The notes under the pieces are model-generated. The model had not been told where the DNA came from and searched no databases. It worked only from the letters and a program-made list of their open reading frames with translations. 64,000 bases of DNA from Bacteroidales bacterium. Its GTDB lineage: Bacteria; Bacteroidota; Bacteroidia; Bacteroidales; UBA7332. Location: NCBI GenBank assembly GCA_028687995.1, contig JAQTZA010000002.1, positions 292,217-356,216 on the forward strand, given 5' to 3'. Every line of letters starts with the position of its first letter. Within the stretch, counting starts at the first letter, position 1. The position numbers were made by a program, and so were the translations under genes. Positions 48,701 through 56,491 of this stretch are shown here, in pieces.

Positions 48701-49515
48701 GAGCGCAAGTAAATTATATGTCGTTAGGTTTAAATTTAGATGCTATTGTAAATCCCGTGGCCGCTGTTCGTCGACTTTTCAGAACCAATTATCCATCAGT
48801 GGAATTGTATTCTGATATCTATGGACACCCTACGGCTGCAGGATCATATATCTCTGCATGCTGCTTCTACACAACGATGTTCCGTAAAGATCCAACGTTA
48901 ATTTCATATAACTATCCGGAAGCAACTGATGGTACAATCGATGCGACTGTAGCTGCGAATATCCGTGCGACTGTTAAGTCAGTTCTTTATGACAATTTGA
49001 TGACTTACTATATTGGCAAATACGATTTGAAATCTGATTTTAGTTTCGTATCAAGTGGCAAAAATGTAACTTTTACTAATCTATCGAAAAATGCTAATAG
49101 TTACGAATGGGATTTTGGCGATGGAACAACTTCTACAGATGCAAATCCTGTGCATAACTACAATAGTAACGGTACGTATTCTGCAAAATTAACAGCTAAT
49201 AAGTGCAATTCGAGCGATTTGAATACGCAAAGTATTGCTTTGATAACTACTAAATCTATGAATGAGATAGCGCTGAATGATGCTGTTATTTGTTACCCAA
49301 ATCCGGTGAACAATATTCTTCATTTAACTACAAAATATGTATCAAGCGAAAAGCAGATTAAAATAGTGGACGCTTTGGGTAGAGTGGTTTTTCTAAATAA
49401 TAGAGTAACTGGTTCTACAGTTGATATTGACTTTTCTCACATCTTGTCTGGAGTTTACTTTTTGAGCGTCGGAGTTGATGGTAAGATAATCAATAAAGTT
49501 GTGGTGAAAAAGTAG
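45703..49515 (+). CDS. Multi-PKD protein with SGNH/DUF4886-like hydrolase domain and T9SS sorting domain
   Basis: The protein has 1270 residues, with a signal peptide at 1-~22. A malectin/CBM-like domain ('LIDFGATNSS', ~24-205) is followed by PKD domains 1-4 (each with 'SYSW.FGDG', ~206-510) and a second copy of the malectin-like domain ('LLDFGGTSTP', ~515-695). PKD 5 and 6, an SGNH-like domain (~862-1105; 'KRILFLSNSYIYTTNP' as block I, 'DIYGHPTAAGSY' as the Asp-His block V), PKD 7 and a T9SS type A domain ('CYPNP') complete it. PKD 1 and 2 are nearly identical at DNA level with a 231-base period. It may be a carbohydrate esterase. It starts 67 bases after GH106 and ends before a long hairpin. 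Confidence 0.78.
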   Translation: MKKRHLILVLLIYVTSVIAYGQQITLIDFGATNSSTTSPNYWNNFSSLTDGGSLALKDNTGTSTGVNMVNTKAFSFTFASGTNAPTAPASNVFPNTATVDGVYRSDNVKPILTFSNLDPTKRYTFDIFASRTSSTSNRTTLYTVTGSTVASASLDASNNTGNYVTVASIAPNVSTSSITLQVELGSGNTAFVYYLNAVRITAIAPPTASYTSVVSDKDVTFTNTSTNATSYSWDFGDGTSSTSASPVHTYSNYGTYSVVLSATNVAGTVTSTQSINISASVQPTSSYTYAVSDKDVTFTNTSTNATSYSWDFGDGTSSTSTNPVHTYSSYGDYSVVLSAINASGTVTSTQSFTLAALVQPTSSYTYAISDKTITFTNNSTNATSYSWDFGDGSSSTSISPSHTYTSYGTYSVVLTSTNTNGSVGSTQSITLVAPPIADFTYTSTGLTVDLTNTSSNATSYSWNFGDGNTSTSTSPSHTYASAGTYTVVLTATGTGGSNQKSSDITVTAPSSSSPSVLLDFGGTSTPTGNWNNIQGFSSATPVSLIDELGASTTFSLTINKAFGGINYAGTTSPTGNALSTFGASSGNSTSDSFFSAGNSISSGFILSGLDATKVYSFDIFASRTPVSDNREAKYTLTGQNTAFATLNAANNTANVATISEIVPDATGKITFLMEKGANNTESTNGYIYLGAIKISSTASLASPTASYTYSASGLTVAFTNTSTNSSSYSWNFGDGSATSTATSPSHVYVASGSYTVVLTATNNNGIVTYSQYISVVAGTAPIPAFTYSVTDKTVTFTNTSSNSTNYSWDFGDGTSASTATSPTHTYSTLGNFTVQLTATNANGSVSTSKSINIIAVPSGGTTKRILFLSNSYIYTTNPMNIADILVNIANSAGDAVVYDKIVGSGWSLLNHVNNPPSMDAIRQGNWDFVSMNEYSHKSSFSPAIFATETFPYAKILNDTINKYNPCGETIFYQTWGYKQGDDTYCPYDPGVCTYEQMDDRAQVNYMSLGLNLDAIVNPVAAVRRLFRTNYPSVELYSDIYGHPTAAGSYISACCFYTTMFRKDPTLISYNYPEATDGTIDATVAANIRATVKSVLYDNLMTYYIGKYDLKSDFSFVSSGKNVTFTNLSKNANSYEWDFGDGTTSTDANPVHNYNSNGTYSAKLTANKCNSSDLNTQSIALITTKSMNEIALNDAVICYPNPVNNILHLTTKYVSSEKQIKIVDALGRVVFLNNRVTGSTVDIDFSHILSGVYFLSVGVDGKIINKVVVKK

Positions 49516-49582
49516 ATCAATTATCAAATTTTATTCAATACAAAGGTAACGTGCTTACTATTTGTTTTTAAATAATTAATCT

Positions 49583-49656
49583 AAAAGACCCTTAGTCTTC
49601 ATTTGGGTTGAATTTGTAAATAAAGTTCAATCCGAAAATGAGAGCTGGGGTCTTTT
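49583..49656 (+). terminator. Long hairpin terminator after the PKD-SGNH gene
   Basis: The outer arms AAAAGACCC (49583-49591) and GGGTCTTTT (49648-49656) pair perfectly, and most of the 56 bases between them can also pair (GGTTGAA with TTCAATCC). The 3' arm ends in a T-run, fitting an intrinsic terminator with an unusually long stem. Confidence 0.6.
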
Positions 49657-49733
49657 TATATCTAATATCAACAGCAAAAGTCTGTTTTATTACTTCAGAA
49701 ATACTGAAATGTTATTTAAAGTTCTCCTATTGA

Positions 49734-49747
49734 TTTTTAGCTAAAAA
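49734..49747 (+). promoter_or_regulatory. Everted palindrome TTTTTAGCTAAAAA before the SGNH gene
   Basis: A perfect 14-bp palindrome ends six bases before the ATG at 49754. The core is the same TTTAGCTAAA as at 36848-36861 and 27231-27242. It may be a regulator site, but AT-rich palindromes also arise by chance. Confidence 0.35.
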
Positions 49748-49753
49748 AGTTAT

Positions 49754-51676
49754 ATGAAAAAACTCTTTCTTTGCCTAACCGCGATCACGATTTATGCATT
49801 TGCTACTGCGCAAGTAGTAACTATTCCAAATCCCTTAAACTATCCAGCTCCGACTGATCTTTCAGTATCTGATAAGGCAAATTTGGGCGCTCTAATCCCC
49901 CGAACTATGGATTTACTGAAAATTGGGGAAAAGGTAAAAATTGCCATTTATGGGCAATCTCTCAGTTCAGATGGCAACCGTTGGTGGGTCGATTTAGGAA
50001 ATGCGCTGAAAATAGCTTATCCAACAGCGGAGATTGACATTCGAACTTATGGTGTCGGAGGTTTGGCATCAAATTTATTATGGCGATTAACAAATCAGGA
50101 ATTAGTCAACTTTTATCCTGATTTAGTAGTGTTTCATGTTTTTGGTAATCATTTATTTTATGAAACCATTGTGCGTCAGATTAGAGGTTGCACAGCTGCA
50201 GAAATGATTGTACAGGGTGACCATTTTGGCATTAACGATGGGACTGGATCTGCTGGAAATTGGAATTTTGACTTGACAAATATGGGTAATTGGGAAAATT
50301 ACATGTCATTTAATGTGGTGAAAGAATATTGCGAAAAATACGGATTAGAACGTGATAATCGCCGGCAGGAATGGTATGATTATTTGAGAGCCAATTCGTA
50401 CATTCCAACAAATCTGCTCGCAGATTACATTCATTTTAACGAACAAGGGCAATGGCTGGCCGCAGATCTAACCGCAAGACATTTTGTTTATAATCCGGCT
50501 CGTGTTGTAGATCCAAATGGACTGCTAACCTATTATGAACTAGGAAAAGATGTATTTATTGAAAATGGAAAAATTACATTGCCTTTCGAAGGAAATAAAA
50601 TTGAAATTGTTCCTTCAGAAAGCGCGACAGCCATAGTTTCGTCAACCATTGATAGCAAAAAGCCCTCTGAATTTCCAAATTGCTATTATTATACAATTCC
50701 GAGTGGTGGTTTTTGGGCCGGTGCTCCATTTTTGCGCCCTGGAATGGGAAATCAGCAAGAGGAAGATTGGACAATTACTATGAGTGGGAATGGTGATTTT
50801 TCTGTTTCTGGATCTAAAACCGGTGCTGATGGGAATGGTAATAAGGATAATCTATTTGTCTCAAATTCTAAGAAAATCGTTTTTGTAAATTCAAGTGATT
50901 GGGGAAATTATGGGGTACCGAATACTTCTGGCAGTTATACATTTAAAAGTAAAGGAATGTTTGTTGATAAAATTGACTTTGATACGGTTACAGCTGGATC
51001 CAGAAATGAAACTCCAATACGAGTAATTCAAGGAATTAGCAACACTCAACATACGTTGGAATTAACCAGTTCAAATGGAATTTTCCCAATCAAATTTATT
51101 AAGGTCTATAAACCCTCCATTAAACTCTTTGTTACCGCACCGACTATTGTTACCGCAAGTAATGCAGGTGGAACTGTAAGCATCCCAGTTTCAGGAAACA
51201 CGTTTTGGCAAGCGACCCACTATTCAAACAGATTAGGTGCGTTGACAAACTGGAACAACATCACCCAGCAATATGGATCTGATCTTTCGATTAATGATAA
51301 TATTGTCAATGTGAGCTGTACAATACCACCATTGACAGGGACTAGCGCAACAGAGTATGTCTATATTTACGGACAAGGTTGCGATGTTCAAGTGGTTGAA
51401 ATTCGTCAAGGAGAGTTTAGTAGTATCGATGTTTTGGGTGAAAATCAAATTTCCATTTATCCAAATCCTGTTTCTGAAAAATTGAATGTACTGGTAAATT
51501 CTGTTCACTCAGTGAGTGTAAAAGTGGTTGATGTTAATGGTAGAGTTATAATAGCAAAAGATGGGATTTCAACTAATTTGTCAGAATTTCAATTTGGAGC
51601 ATTTCCAGCAGGAATCTACTTCGTTATTATCAAATGGAATGGGCGAGACTATTGTCGTAAAATTGTTAAATTTTAG
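49754..51676 (+). CDS. Secreted SGNH/GDSL-type esterase with T9SS sorting domain
   Basis: The protein has 640 residues, with a signal peptide at 1-~19. The SGNH hydrolase domain lies at ~45-245: block I 'IAIYGQSLSSDG' (Ser), a Gly in 'YGVGGLASNL', Asn in 'FHVFGNHLF', and the Asp-x-x-His block 'ADYIHFNEQG'. A beta-rich middle region (~265-560) and a T9SS type A domain from 'IYPNPVSEK' follow. In glycan loci such enzymes remove acetyl or other ester groups from polysaccharides. The actual ester is unknown. It stands alone between the hairpin at 49583 and the operator-promoter at 51830. Confidence 0.8.
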   Translation: MKKLFLCLTAITIYAFATAQVVTIPNPLNYPAPTDLSVSDKANLGALIPRTMDLLKIGEKVKIAIYGQSLSSDGNRWWVDLGNALKIAYPTAEIDIRTYGVGGLASNLLWRLTNQELVNFYPDLVVFHVFGNHLFYETIVRQIRGCTAAEMIVQGDHFGINDGTGSAGNWNFDLTNMGNWENYMSFNVVKEYCEKYGLERDNRRQEWYDYLRANSYIPTNLLADYIHFNEQGQWLAADLTARHFVYNPARVVDPNGLLTYYELGKDVFIENGKITLPFEGNKIEIVPSESATAIVSSTIDSKKPSEFPNCYYYTIPSGGFWAGAPFLRPGMGNQQEEDWTITMSGNGDFSVSGSKTGADGNGNKDNLFVSNSKKIVFVNSSDWGNYGVPNTSGSYTFKSKGMFVDKIDFDTVTAGSRNETPIRVIQGISNTQHTLELTSSNGIFPIKFIKVYKPSIKLFVTAPTIVTASNAGGTVSIPVSGNTFWQATHYSNRLGALTNWNNITQQYGSDLSINDNIVNVSCTIPPLTGTSATEYVYIYGQGCDVQVVEIRQGEFSSIDVLGENQISIYPNPVSEKLNVLVNSVHSVSVKVVDVNGRVIIAKDGISTNLSEFQFGAFPAGIYFVIIKWNGRDYCRKIVKF

Positions 51677-51829
51677 GTACAATTAGTAGACAAATATTTT
51701 TACATAGAATAATGCGGATTCTTCTGGTTTGTATAATTTACTTTTTGTTTAGTTCTCACGACTATTAAATGCGTATTTTGTATTAAATAAAGTTAAATAT
51801 TGGTCGGCATTTGCTAGTTTTTTTGTTTG

Positions 51830-51868
51830 CTAAAACGATTTAGTTGTATATTTGCTAAATCGTTTGTG
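51830..51868 (+). promoter_or_regulatory. Double operator and promoter before the concanavalin-like T9SS gene
   Basis: CTAAAACGATTTAG (51830-51843), then TTG, then the consensus -7 box TATATTTG (51847-51854), then a second site CTAAATCGTTTGTG (51855-51868). This is the same arrangement as near 27.2 and 27.5 kb, 24 kb away. The gene starts 81 bases downstream at 51950. Confidence 0.7.
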
Positions 51869-51949
51869 CAAATATAATGATTAACATCTTACATTGTAAA
51901 TTTATTGACTGATCAACACAATTTTCATCAACTTCTAAACACAATTATT

Positions 51950-53008
51950 ATGAAAAAAATTACTCTTTTCAAAGCAAGTGCTGTCGCTTGTTTTATGGCA
52001 TTTGTATTTAATGCAAATGCAGGACTTCCATTTTATGAAGAATTCAGTTATACCGCTGGAGCAGCACTACCTACAGGTGGTACAAATGCTGATTGGCAAA
52101 ACTATGAAGGGACGACATCTCAAATTGATGCTACGTCACTTACTTACTCTGGTTATATGTCGCCTGTTGCAGGTGGTTCACTCAATCTGAATACTACAGG
52201 TAGTGTTTGGCATTATTTGGCTCAACCTGACGGAAATGTGACAGATGAAGTTTACTACGCCAGTTTCTTAATTAATATATCGGCGATTACGAGACCTAGT
52301 GAGGTAGAAACAAGTGTAAATAAGTTGCCAATATTCGCATTTGGAAACAATACAAAAACTCAAGGTGCTTGGGATGGTTCTGGACAAAGAGGTGTTGTCT
52401 ATGTGAAAAGAGATGCTGTAGATGCTTCAAAAATTGCGTTTGGATGCAATAAAGCTTTTTGTTCTGGTGTGAATGTTGAGTGGACTCCAGCAATTTATAA
52501 TTTGAATACTACTTATCTAGTTGTTGCTCGTATTGCTGTTGTTAATGGTGCAAACAATGATGTAATGAGTATTATAGTTAATCCTACTTTGGGAAATACT
52601 GTTCCTACTGGTTGGACTGTAAGTCCTGATGCTTCTGCTGACGGTGGAAAGTGGAGCTTTTGTGGTGGTGTTAACTTTATTCAACCAAGTTATATGTTTG
52701 GGTCTGGATTTGTTTGTACAGCGAAAGTAGACGGATTGATAGTTTCTCACAATTGGGCTGACGTAGGCGGATTAAATCCAGCTACTTCCATCAGTTCAAA
52801 CTTAGCTCCAGCGACTGTAAAAGTTAGAAATATTTCTGGAAAACTATTTGTTGATACAGAAGCAGGTAAAACAATTGAATTGTATAATTCATTAGGTCAA
52901 AAAATATCTTCATCTATTTCTGTTGAAGGTCTAAATGCGATGAATGTAAATTCTAAAGGATTAGTTGTTGTTAAAGTTGGAAATCAAACAACAAAAGTAA
53001 TTTTGTAA
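51950..53008 (+). CDS. Secreted concanavalin A-like domain protein with T9SS-like C-terminus
   Basis: The protein has 352 residues from the ATG at 51950 (15 upstream codons lack a good start), with a signal peptide at 1-~24. The main domain opens 'LPFYEEFSYTAGAALPTGG', passes 'EVYYASFLINIS' and ends 'KVDGLIVSHNW', the pattern of LamG/concanavalin-like sandwich domains also found at the front of the next two proteins. The last ~70 residues ('LYNSLGQKI...') resemble a short T9SS sorting domain. No catalytic motif is visible, so it may be a carbohydrate-binding surface protein. It is directly behind the double operator, so it probably leads the last unit of the regulon. Confidence 0.65.
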   Translation: MKKITLFKASAVACFMAFVFNANAGLPFYEEFSYTAGAALPTGGTNADWQNYEGTTSQIDATSLTYSGYMSPVAGGSLNLNTTGSVWHYLAQPDGNVTDEVYYASFLINISAITRPSEVETSVNKLPIFAFGNNTKTQGAWDGSGQRGVVYVKRDAVDASKIAFGCNKAFCSGVNVEWTPAIYNLNTTYLVVARIAVVNGANNDVMSIIVNPTLGNTVPTGWTVSPDASADGGKWSFCGGVNFIQPSYMFGSGFVCTAKVDGLIVSHNWADVGGLNPATSISSNLAPATVKVRNISGKLFVDTEAGKTIELYNSLGQKISSSISVEGLNAMNVNSKGLVVVKVGNQTTKVIL

Positions 53009-53049
53009 CGAATTACGTCGATTATATTCTAATCTCTTCACCTTAAAAA

Positions 53050-53079
53050 CATGGTAGTGTACTTTTGTATGCTACTATG
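53050..53079 (+). terminator. Hairpin after the concanavalin-like gene
   Basis: A 13-bp stem with a few G-T pairs and a TTTT loop (53050-53062 / 53067-53079), followed by TTT, lies 41 bases after the stop codon. It is a plausible intrinsic terminator. Confidence 0.55.
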
Positions 53080-53189
53080 TTTCCCAATTGAATATCATTT
53101 ATCTATTGATATTTACCCCTTTGTTTGCGTTCATTCGTATACGTAATTTATTCAAAATACCTTTTTTTTAACCTGAAATATACACCGTA

Positions 53190-56100
53190 ATGAAAATACC
53201 TTCGATAATACTTCTACTCTGTTTATTTTTTATTCCTGTTCAATCTTATTCTCAATGCAACTATTTGGCATACGAAGGATTTGATTACCCAGTAACATCT
53301 CCTTTAAACGCAAAAACGGGTGGTACTGGATGGAAGAATTCTTGGGATGTAATCACAGGATTTACTGGTGGTTTTTTGACTAGTTCAACTACCGGATCTT
53401 TGAGCTATCTCGATTTGAAAACCTCAGGTAACTATGCCACAGGAGGTTACGAGTGGTACTCTATGGGGCGTCGGTTAAGCACCTCTCCTGGTGGACCATT
53501 TGATGCTTGGGTTGAACCTTGGGAAGATGGCATAGGAACCCGAAAAACGGCAACTACCATTTATATGAGTACAATACTCGGTAAAAAAAATAATGATGCA
53601 AATGAAGCATATTTTGATTTACATGAAAATGAATTGCCATGGTATAATTATTCTGATAATCTAAAGAGAATAGGAGTCGGCTATTTTGGAGCTGTATCGG
53701 AAGTTGGTGGTCAAAAGAGATGGTCATTAAGAATTGATAATACACTATATGATACCGGAGTTCCTGTTGTGATTGGAACGCCATCGTTTTTTGTTGTAAA
53801 GTTAGAATTTGGTGTTTCGTATACAACGGTTAGTGTTTATGTTAATCCCTCTACACTAGGTGGAACGAATACTGTAGCTCCTACAATTGTACAAAATGCG
53901 CCGAATAGGCATTGTGTGCGTAGTGTTGGAGTATATCTAGGCTCTTCACCAACTAATGGTGTAATTGACGAGATTCGTTTTGGCACTTCGTTTGAGTGTG
54001 TTGCGCCTAATGCTTCATCATCTGTAAATTTACCACCAGTTGCTTCTTTCACTACATCCGTAACTTCAGGGAAAATTCCTCTTCCCGTGACACTTGATGC
54101 TTCATCTTCTCTTGATCCAGAAGGTAAGTCTCTTACCTATAGTTGGAATTTTGGTGACGGAACCCCAAATGACTCAGGCGTTGTGGTAAATCACACCTAT
54201 AGTGGACTTTTGGGTACTATTAATGCGACCTTGACGGTTATAGATGATTTAGGAACAAAAAACTCCATTATTCATCCTATTACTTTGACTGATGAGAATA
54301 ACACATTTCCATGCCTTACCTCAATTGAGGTTTTGAAAATGGCATCTTGTGGAAATAGTGATGCTGCAATAAAAGTATATGTACCGACAACTTCTACTAT
54401 TGATTTGAAGAATTCAAACGGAGTCAGCATGCCTAAAGCAATGTCTAATTCAACAGAATTTCGGAATTTGGCACCAGGCGTATATGATTTGTATGTTACA
54501 GGAGCTAATTCTTGTAGCGATTATCGTAAGTTATATATCGTCACCGATAGTACGACGTGTGATGGTTGGAGAGCAGCCAAGAGCAAAATGAGAATTGGAA
54601 CGAATCTCACAAGTTTTAGCGATTGGACAAAAGAACGTGCAATGAAAAATCTATTCAAACATACGAGAGTAGAATACGTGCCATATTTGCCATCAAACAA
54701 TTCTATCTGGAGTGTTGATTATCCAGTTAATCATTACACCACAGCCCAAATGACTTTTGATGCTGATGGATATCCAACCTTTTTACCTCAAAATACAAGC
54801 TCTGGAGCTACAGGATTGCGTTATATGCTTTCCACATCTGAAGCCAATCTTTTGGTGGGAAAAGATTATGTTTTTAAATATGATGGAGAAGGCACATTCG
54901 CATTTCAAGGATGTAGTATTACCAATTCTGCACCTGGACGAATCGTCTTTCGTTGTGTAAGCGGTTCCGTGAATTTCGCTATGTCTTACTCAAAAGCAGG
55001 AAACAATGTACGTAATATAAGACTACTTCGAATTGAAGACGAGTTTGCCGATTTAAATGCAAATCCTTTCTCAAAAGAGTTCTTAGATAGAATTGAACCA
55101 TTTGCTGGACTTCGGTTTATGGAGTGGACTAACACCAATGGTAGCCCTTTGGAGCATTGGAATCAAAGAGGAACTGAAAATTTGTGGACGTATAGTGGTG
55201 CTAGGGGTGTACCTTACGAAGTGATGATAAAATTAGCAAATTTGACCAAAAAAGATGTCTGGGTTTGCGTTCCTCACCTTGCCGATGATGATTATGTTAC
55301 CCAAATGGCCACATTGTTTAGAGATCAGCTCAATCCGGGATTAAAGGTGTATTTGGAATACAGTAATGAACTTTGGAACTGGACGTTCTCCCAGTCATTA
55401 TGGAATTCTGCGAATAAACCGTATAATCTTTCATTTGGACGTGCAGCCGCAGAAAAAGCAAAACACGTTTTCCAGATTTGGCATTCTGTGTTTGGCTCAG
55501 AAAAAGGAAGAGTTCAAAGATTGTTGGGATTACAAGGAGGTTATACCGAGTTGAGTGAAGATATTATGTCGCAATTGTCCAATGATGATTGGGATTTAGC
55601 GTCAACCTCATTTTACTATTCGTTGGATCACGCAGACGTAGGCGCTTTGGCTAATCCAGTGTTGGATGCATCTTCGACAGCCGCAGACATTATAGCGAAT
55701 TCACGAAATAAATGGAATCGTGATAAGCCAATGCAAAAAAGATTGTTTAATTGTGCAAAACTTTATGGAAAGTCTATCATCGGATACGAAGGAGGACAGC
55801 ATTTTGTTGGCACGGTAATCGGTGGTACAAATTATCCATATCAAGAAAAAATGTATGATGCACAGACGTGCCCCGAAATGTATCAATTATATAGTGATGT
55901 ATTAGCTGACCTGAGAGATAATGGTTGTGTGTTAGCTATGAATTACTCTTTAGCAGGCGATCAAAGAAGTATGTACGGTTCTTGGGGCGCTTTGGCAGAT
56001 ATCAGTATGACACCTCCATTTAATGTTACTGCTCCCAAATACCAAGCTTTGTTGGATAATATTGTGCCCAATTCTGCTATAGTCGATGCAATTGATTCTC

Positions 56101-56339
56101 GTAAGTTGAATGAAAATTTTATAGAAGTCTATCCAAATCCTACAAGAAATGATTTGACTGTGAAACTTGCGAATCAAGAAGATTTCATGAAACTTGAAAT
56201 GTTTGACTCAACAGGTCGCTTTTTGCTTCAGACCGATAAAAACACTGTTTCACTTAAAACGTATCAAGATGGGATCTACTTCGTGAAAGTATCTACGTCT
56301 AGCGGATTCAGAATTAAGAGGATTGTAAAAATTAAATAG
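53190..56339 (+). CDS. Modular clan-A-like putative glycosidase of unassigned family, T9SS (paralogue 1)
   Basis: The protein has 1049 residues, with a signal peptide at 1-~21. A concanavalin-like domain (~22-275) is followed by a PKD domain (~281-368), an SprB-like beta module ('CGNSDAAIKVYVP', ~370-455), and a (beta/alpha)8-looking domain (~465-960). A T9SS type A domain ('VYPNPTRND') ends it. In the barrel, 'YLEYSNELWNW' (Glu727) looks like a clan GH-A acid/base at the end of strand 4, and 'IIGYEGGQHF' (Glu867) like the nucleophile on strand 7. I recognise no CAZy family. The next gene is a full-length paralogue with the same Glu-Glu spacing of 140. It is likely a surface glycan hydrolase of this regulon. 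Confidence 0.72.
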   Translation: MKIPSIILLLCLFFIPVQSYSQCNYLAYEGFDYPVTSPLNAKTGGTGWKNSWDVITGFTGGFLTSSTTGSLSYLDLKTSGNYATGGYEWYSMGRRLSTSPGGPFDAWVEPWEDGIGTRKTATTIYMSTILGKKNNDANEAYFDLHENELPWYNYSDNLKRIGVGYFGAVSEVGGQKRWSLRIDNTLYDTGVPVVIGTPSFFVVKLEFGVSYTTVSVYVNPSTLGGTNTVAPTIVQNAPNRHCVRSVGVYLGSSPTNGVIDEIRFGTSFECVAPNASSSVNLPPVASFTTSVTSGKIPLPVTLDASSSLDPEGKSLTYSWNFGDGTPNDSGVVVNHTYSGLLGTINATLTVIDDLGTKNSIIHPITLTDENNTFPCLTSIEVLKMASCGNSDAAIKVYVPTTSTIDLKNSNGVSMPKAMSNSTEFRNLAPGVYDLYVTGANSCSDYRKLYIVTDSTTCDGWRAAKSKMRIGTNLTSFSDWTKERAMKNLFKHTRVEYVPYLPSNNSIWSVDYPVNHYTTAQMTFDADGYPTFLPQNTSSGATGLRYMLSTSEANLLVGKDYVFKYDGEGTFAFQGCSITNSAPGRIVFRCVSGSVNFAMSYSKAGNNVRNIRLLRIEDEFADLNANPFSKEFLDRIEPFAGLRFMEWTNTNGSPLEHWNQRGTENLWTYSGARGVPYEVMIKLANLTKKDVWVCVPHLADDDYVTQMATLFRDQLNPGLKVYLEYSNELWNWTFSQSLWNSANKPYNLSFGRAAAEKAKHVFQIWHSVFGSEKGRVQRLLGLQGGYTELSEDIMSQLSNDDWDLASTSFYYSLDHADVGALANPVLDASSTAADIIANSRNKWNRDKPMQKRLFNCAKLYGKSIIGYEGGQHFVGTVIGGTNYPYQEKMYDAQTCPEMYQLYSDVLADLRDNGCVLAMNYSLAGDQRSMYGSWGALADISMTPPFNVTAPKYQALLDNIVPNSAIVDAIDSRKLNENFIEVYPNPTRNDLTVKLANQEDFMKLEMFDSTGRFLLQTDKNTVSLKTYQDGIYFVKVSTSSGFRIKRIVKIK

Positions 56340-56352
56340 GGCAAATTTAAAT

Positions 56353-56389
56353 TTGAGAATTGCATAAATGTCTATTGTGCAGTTCTCAA
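56353..56389 (+). terminator. Intrinsic terminator between the two paralogues
   Basis: A 15-bp stem with two G-T pairs (56353-56367 / 56375-56389, 7-nt loop) is followed by a T-rich stretch and lies 13 bases after the stop codon. Confidence 0.7.
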
Positions 56390-56491
56390 TTTATTAACCA
56401 AAGGGTATAAAGATGAACGTGGATTAATTAAGATTAAAAAAACTATTCATACAGAATAGTCAACAATTACATTTAACCTAAGCCAAAACAC

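Noticed and set aside
53120..53160. CGTATACG palindrome upstream of 53190 as a regulator site
   Set aside because: It is a single short palindrome with no related copy at other promoters of the locus.
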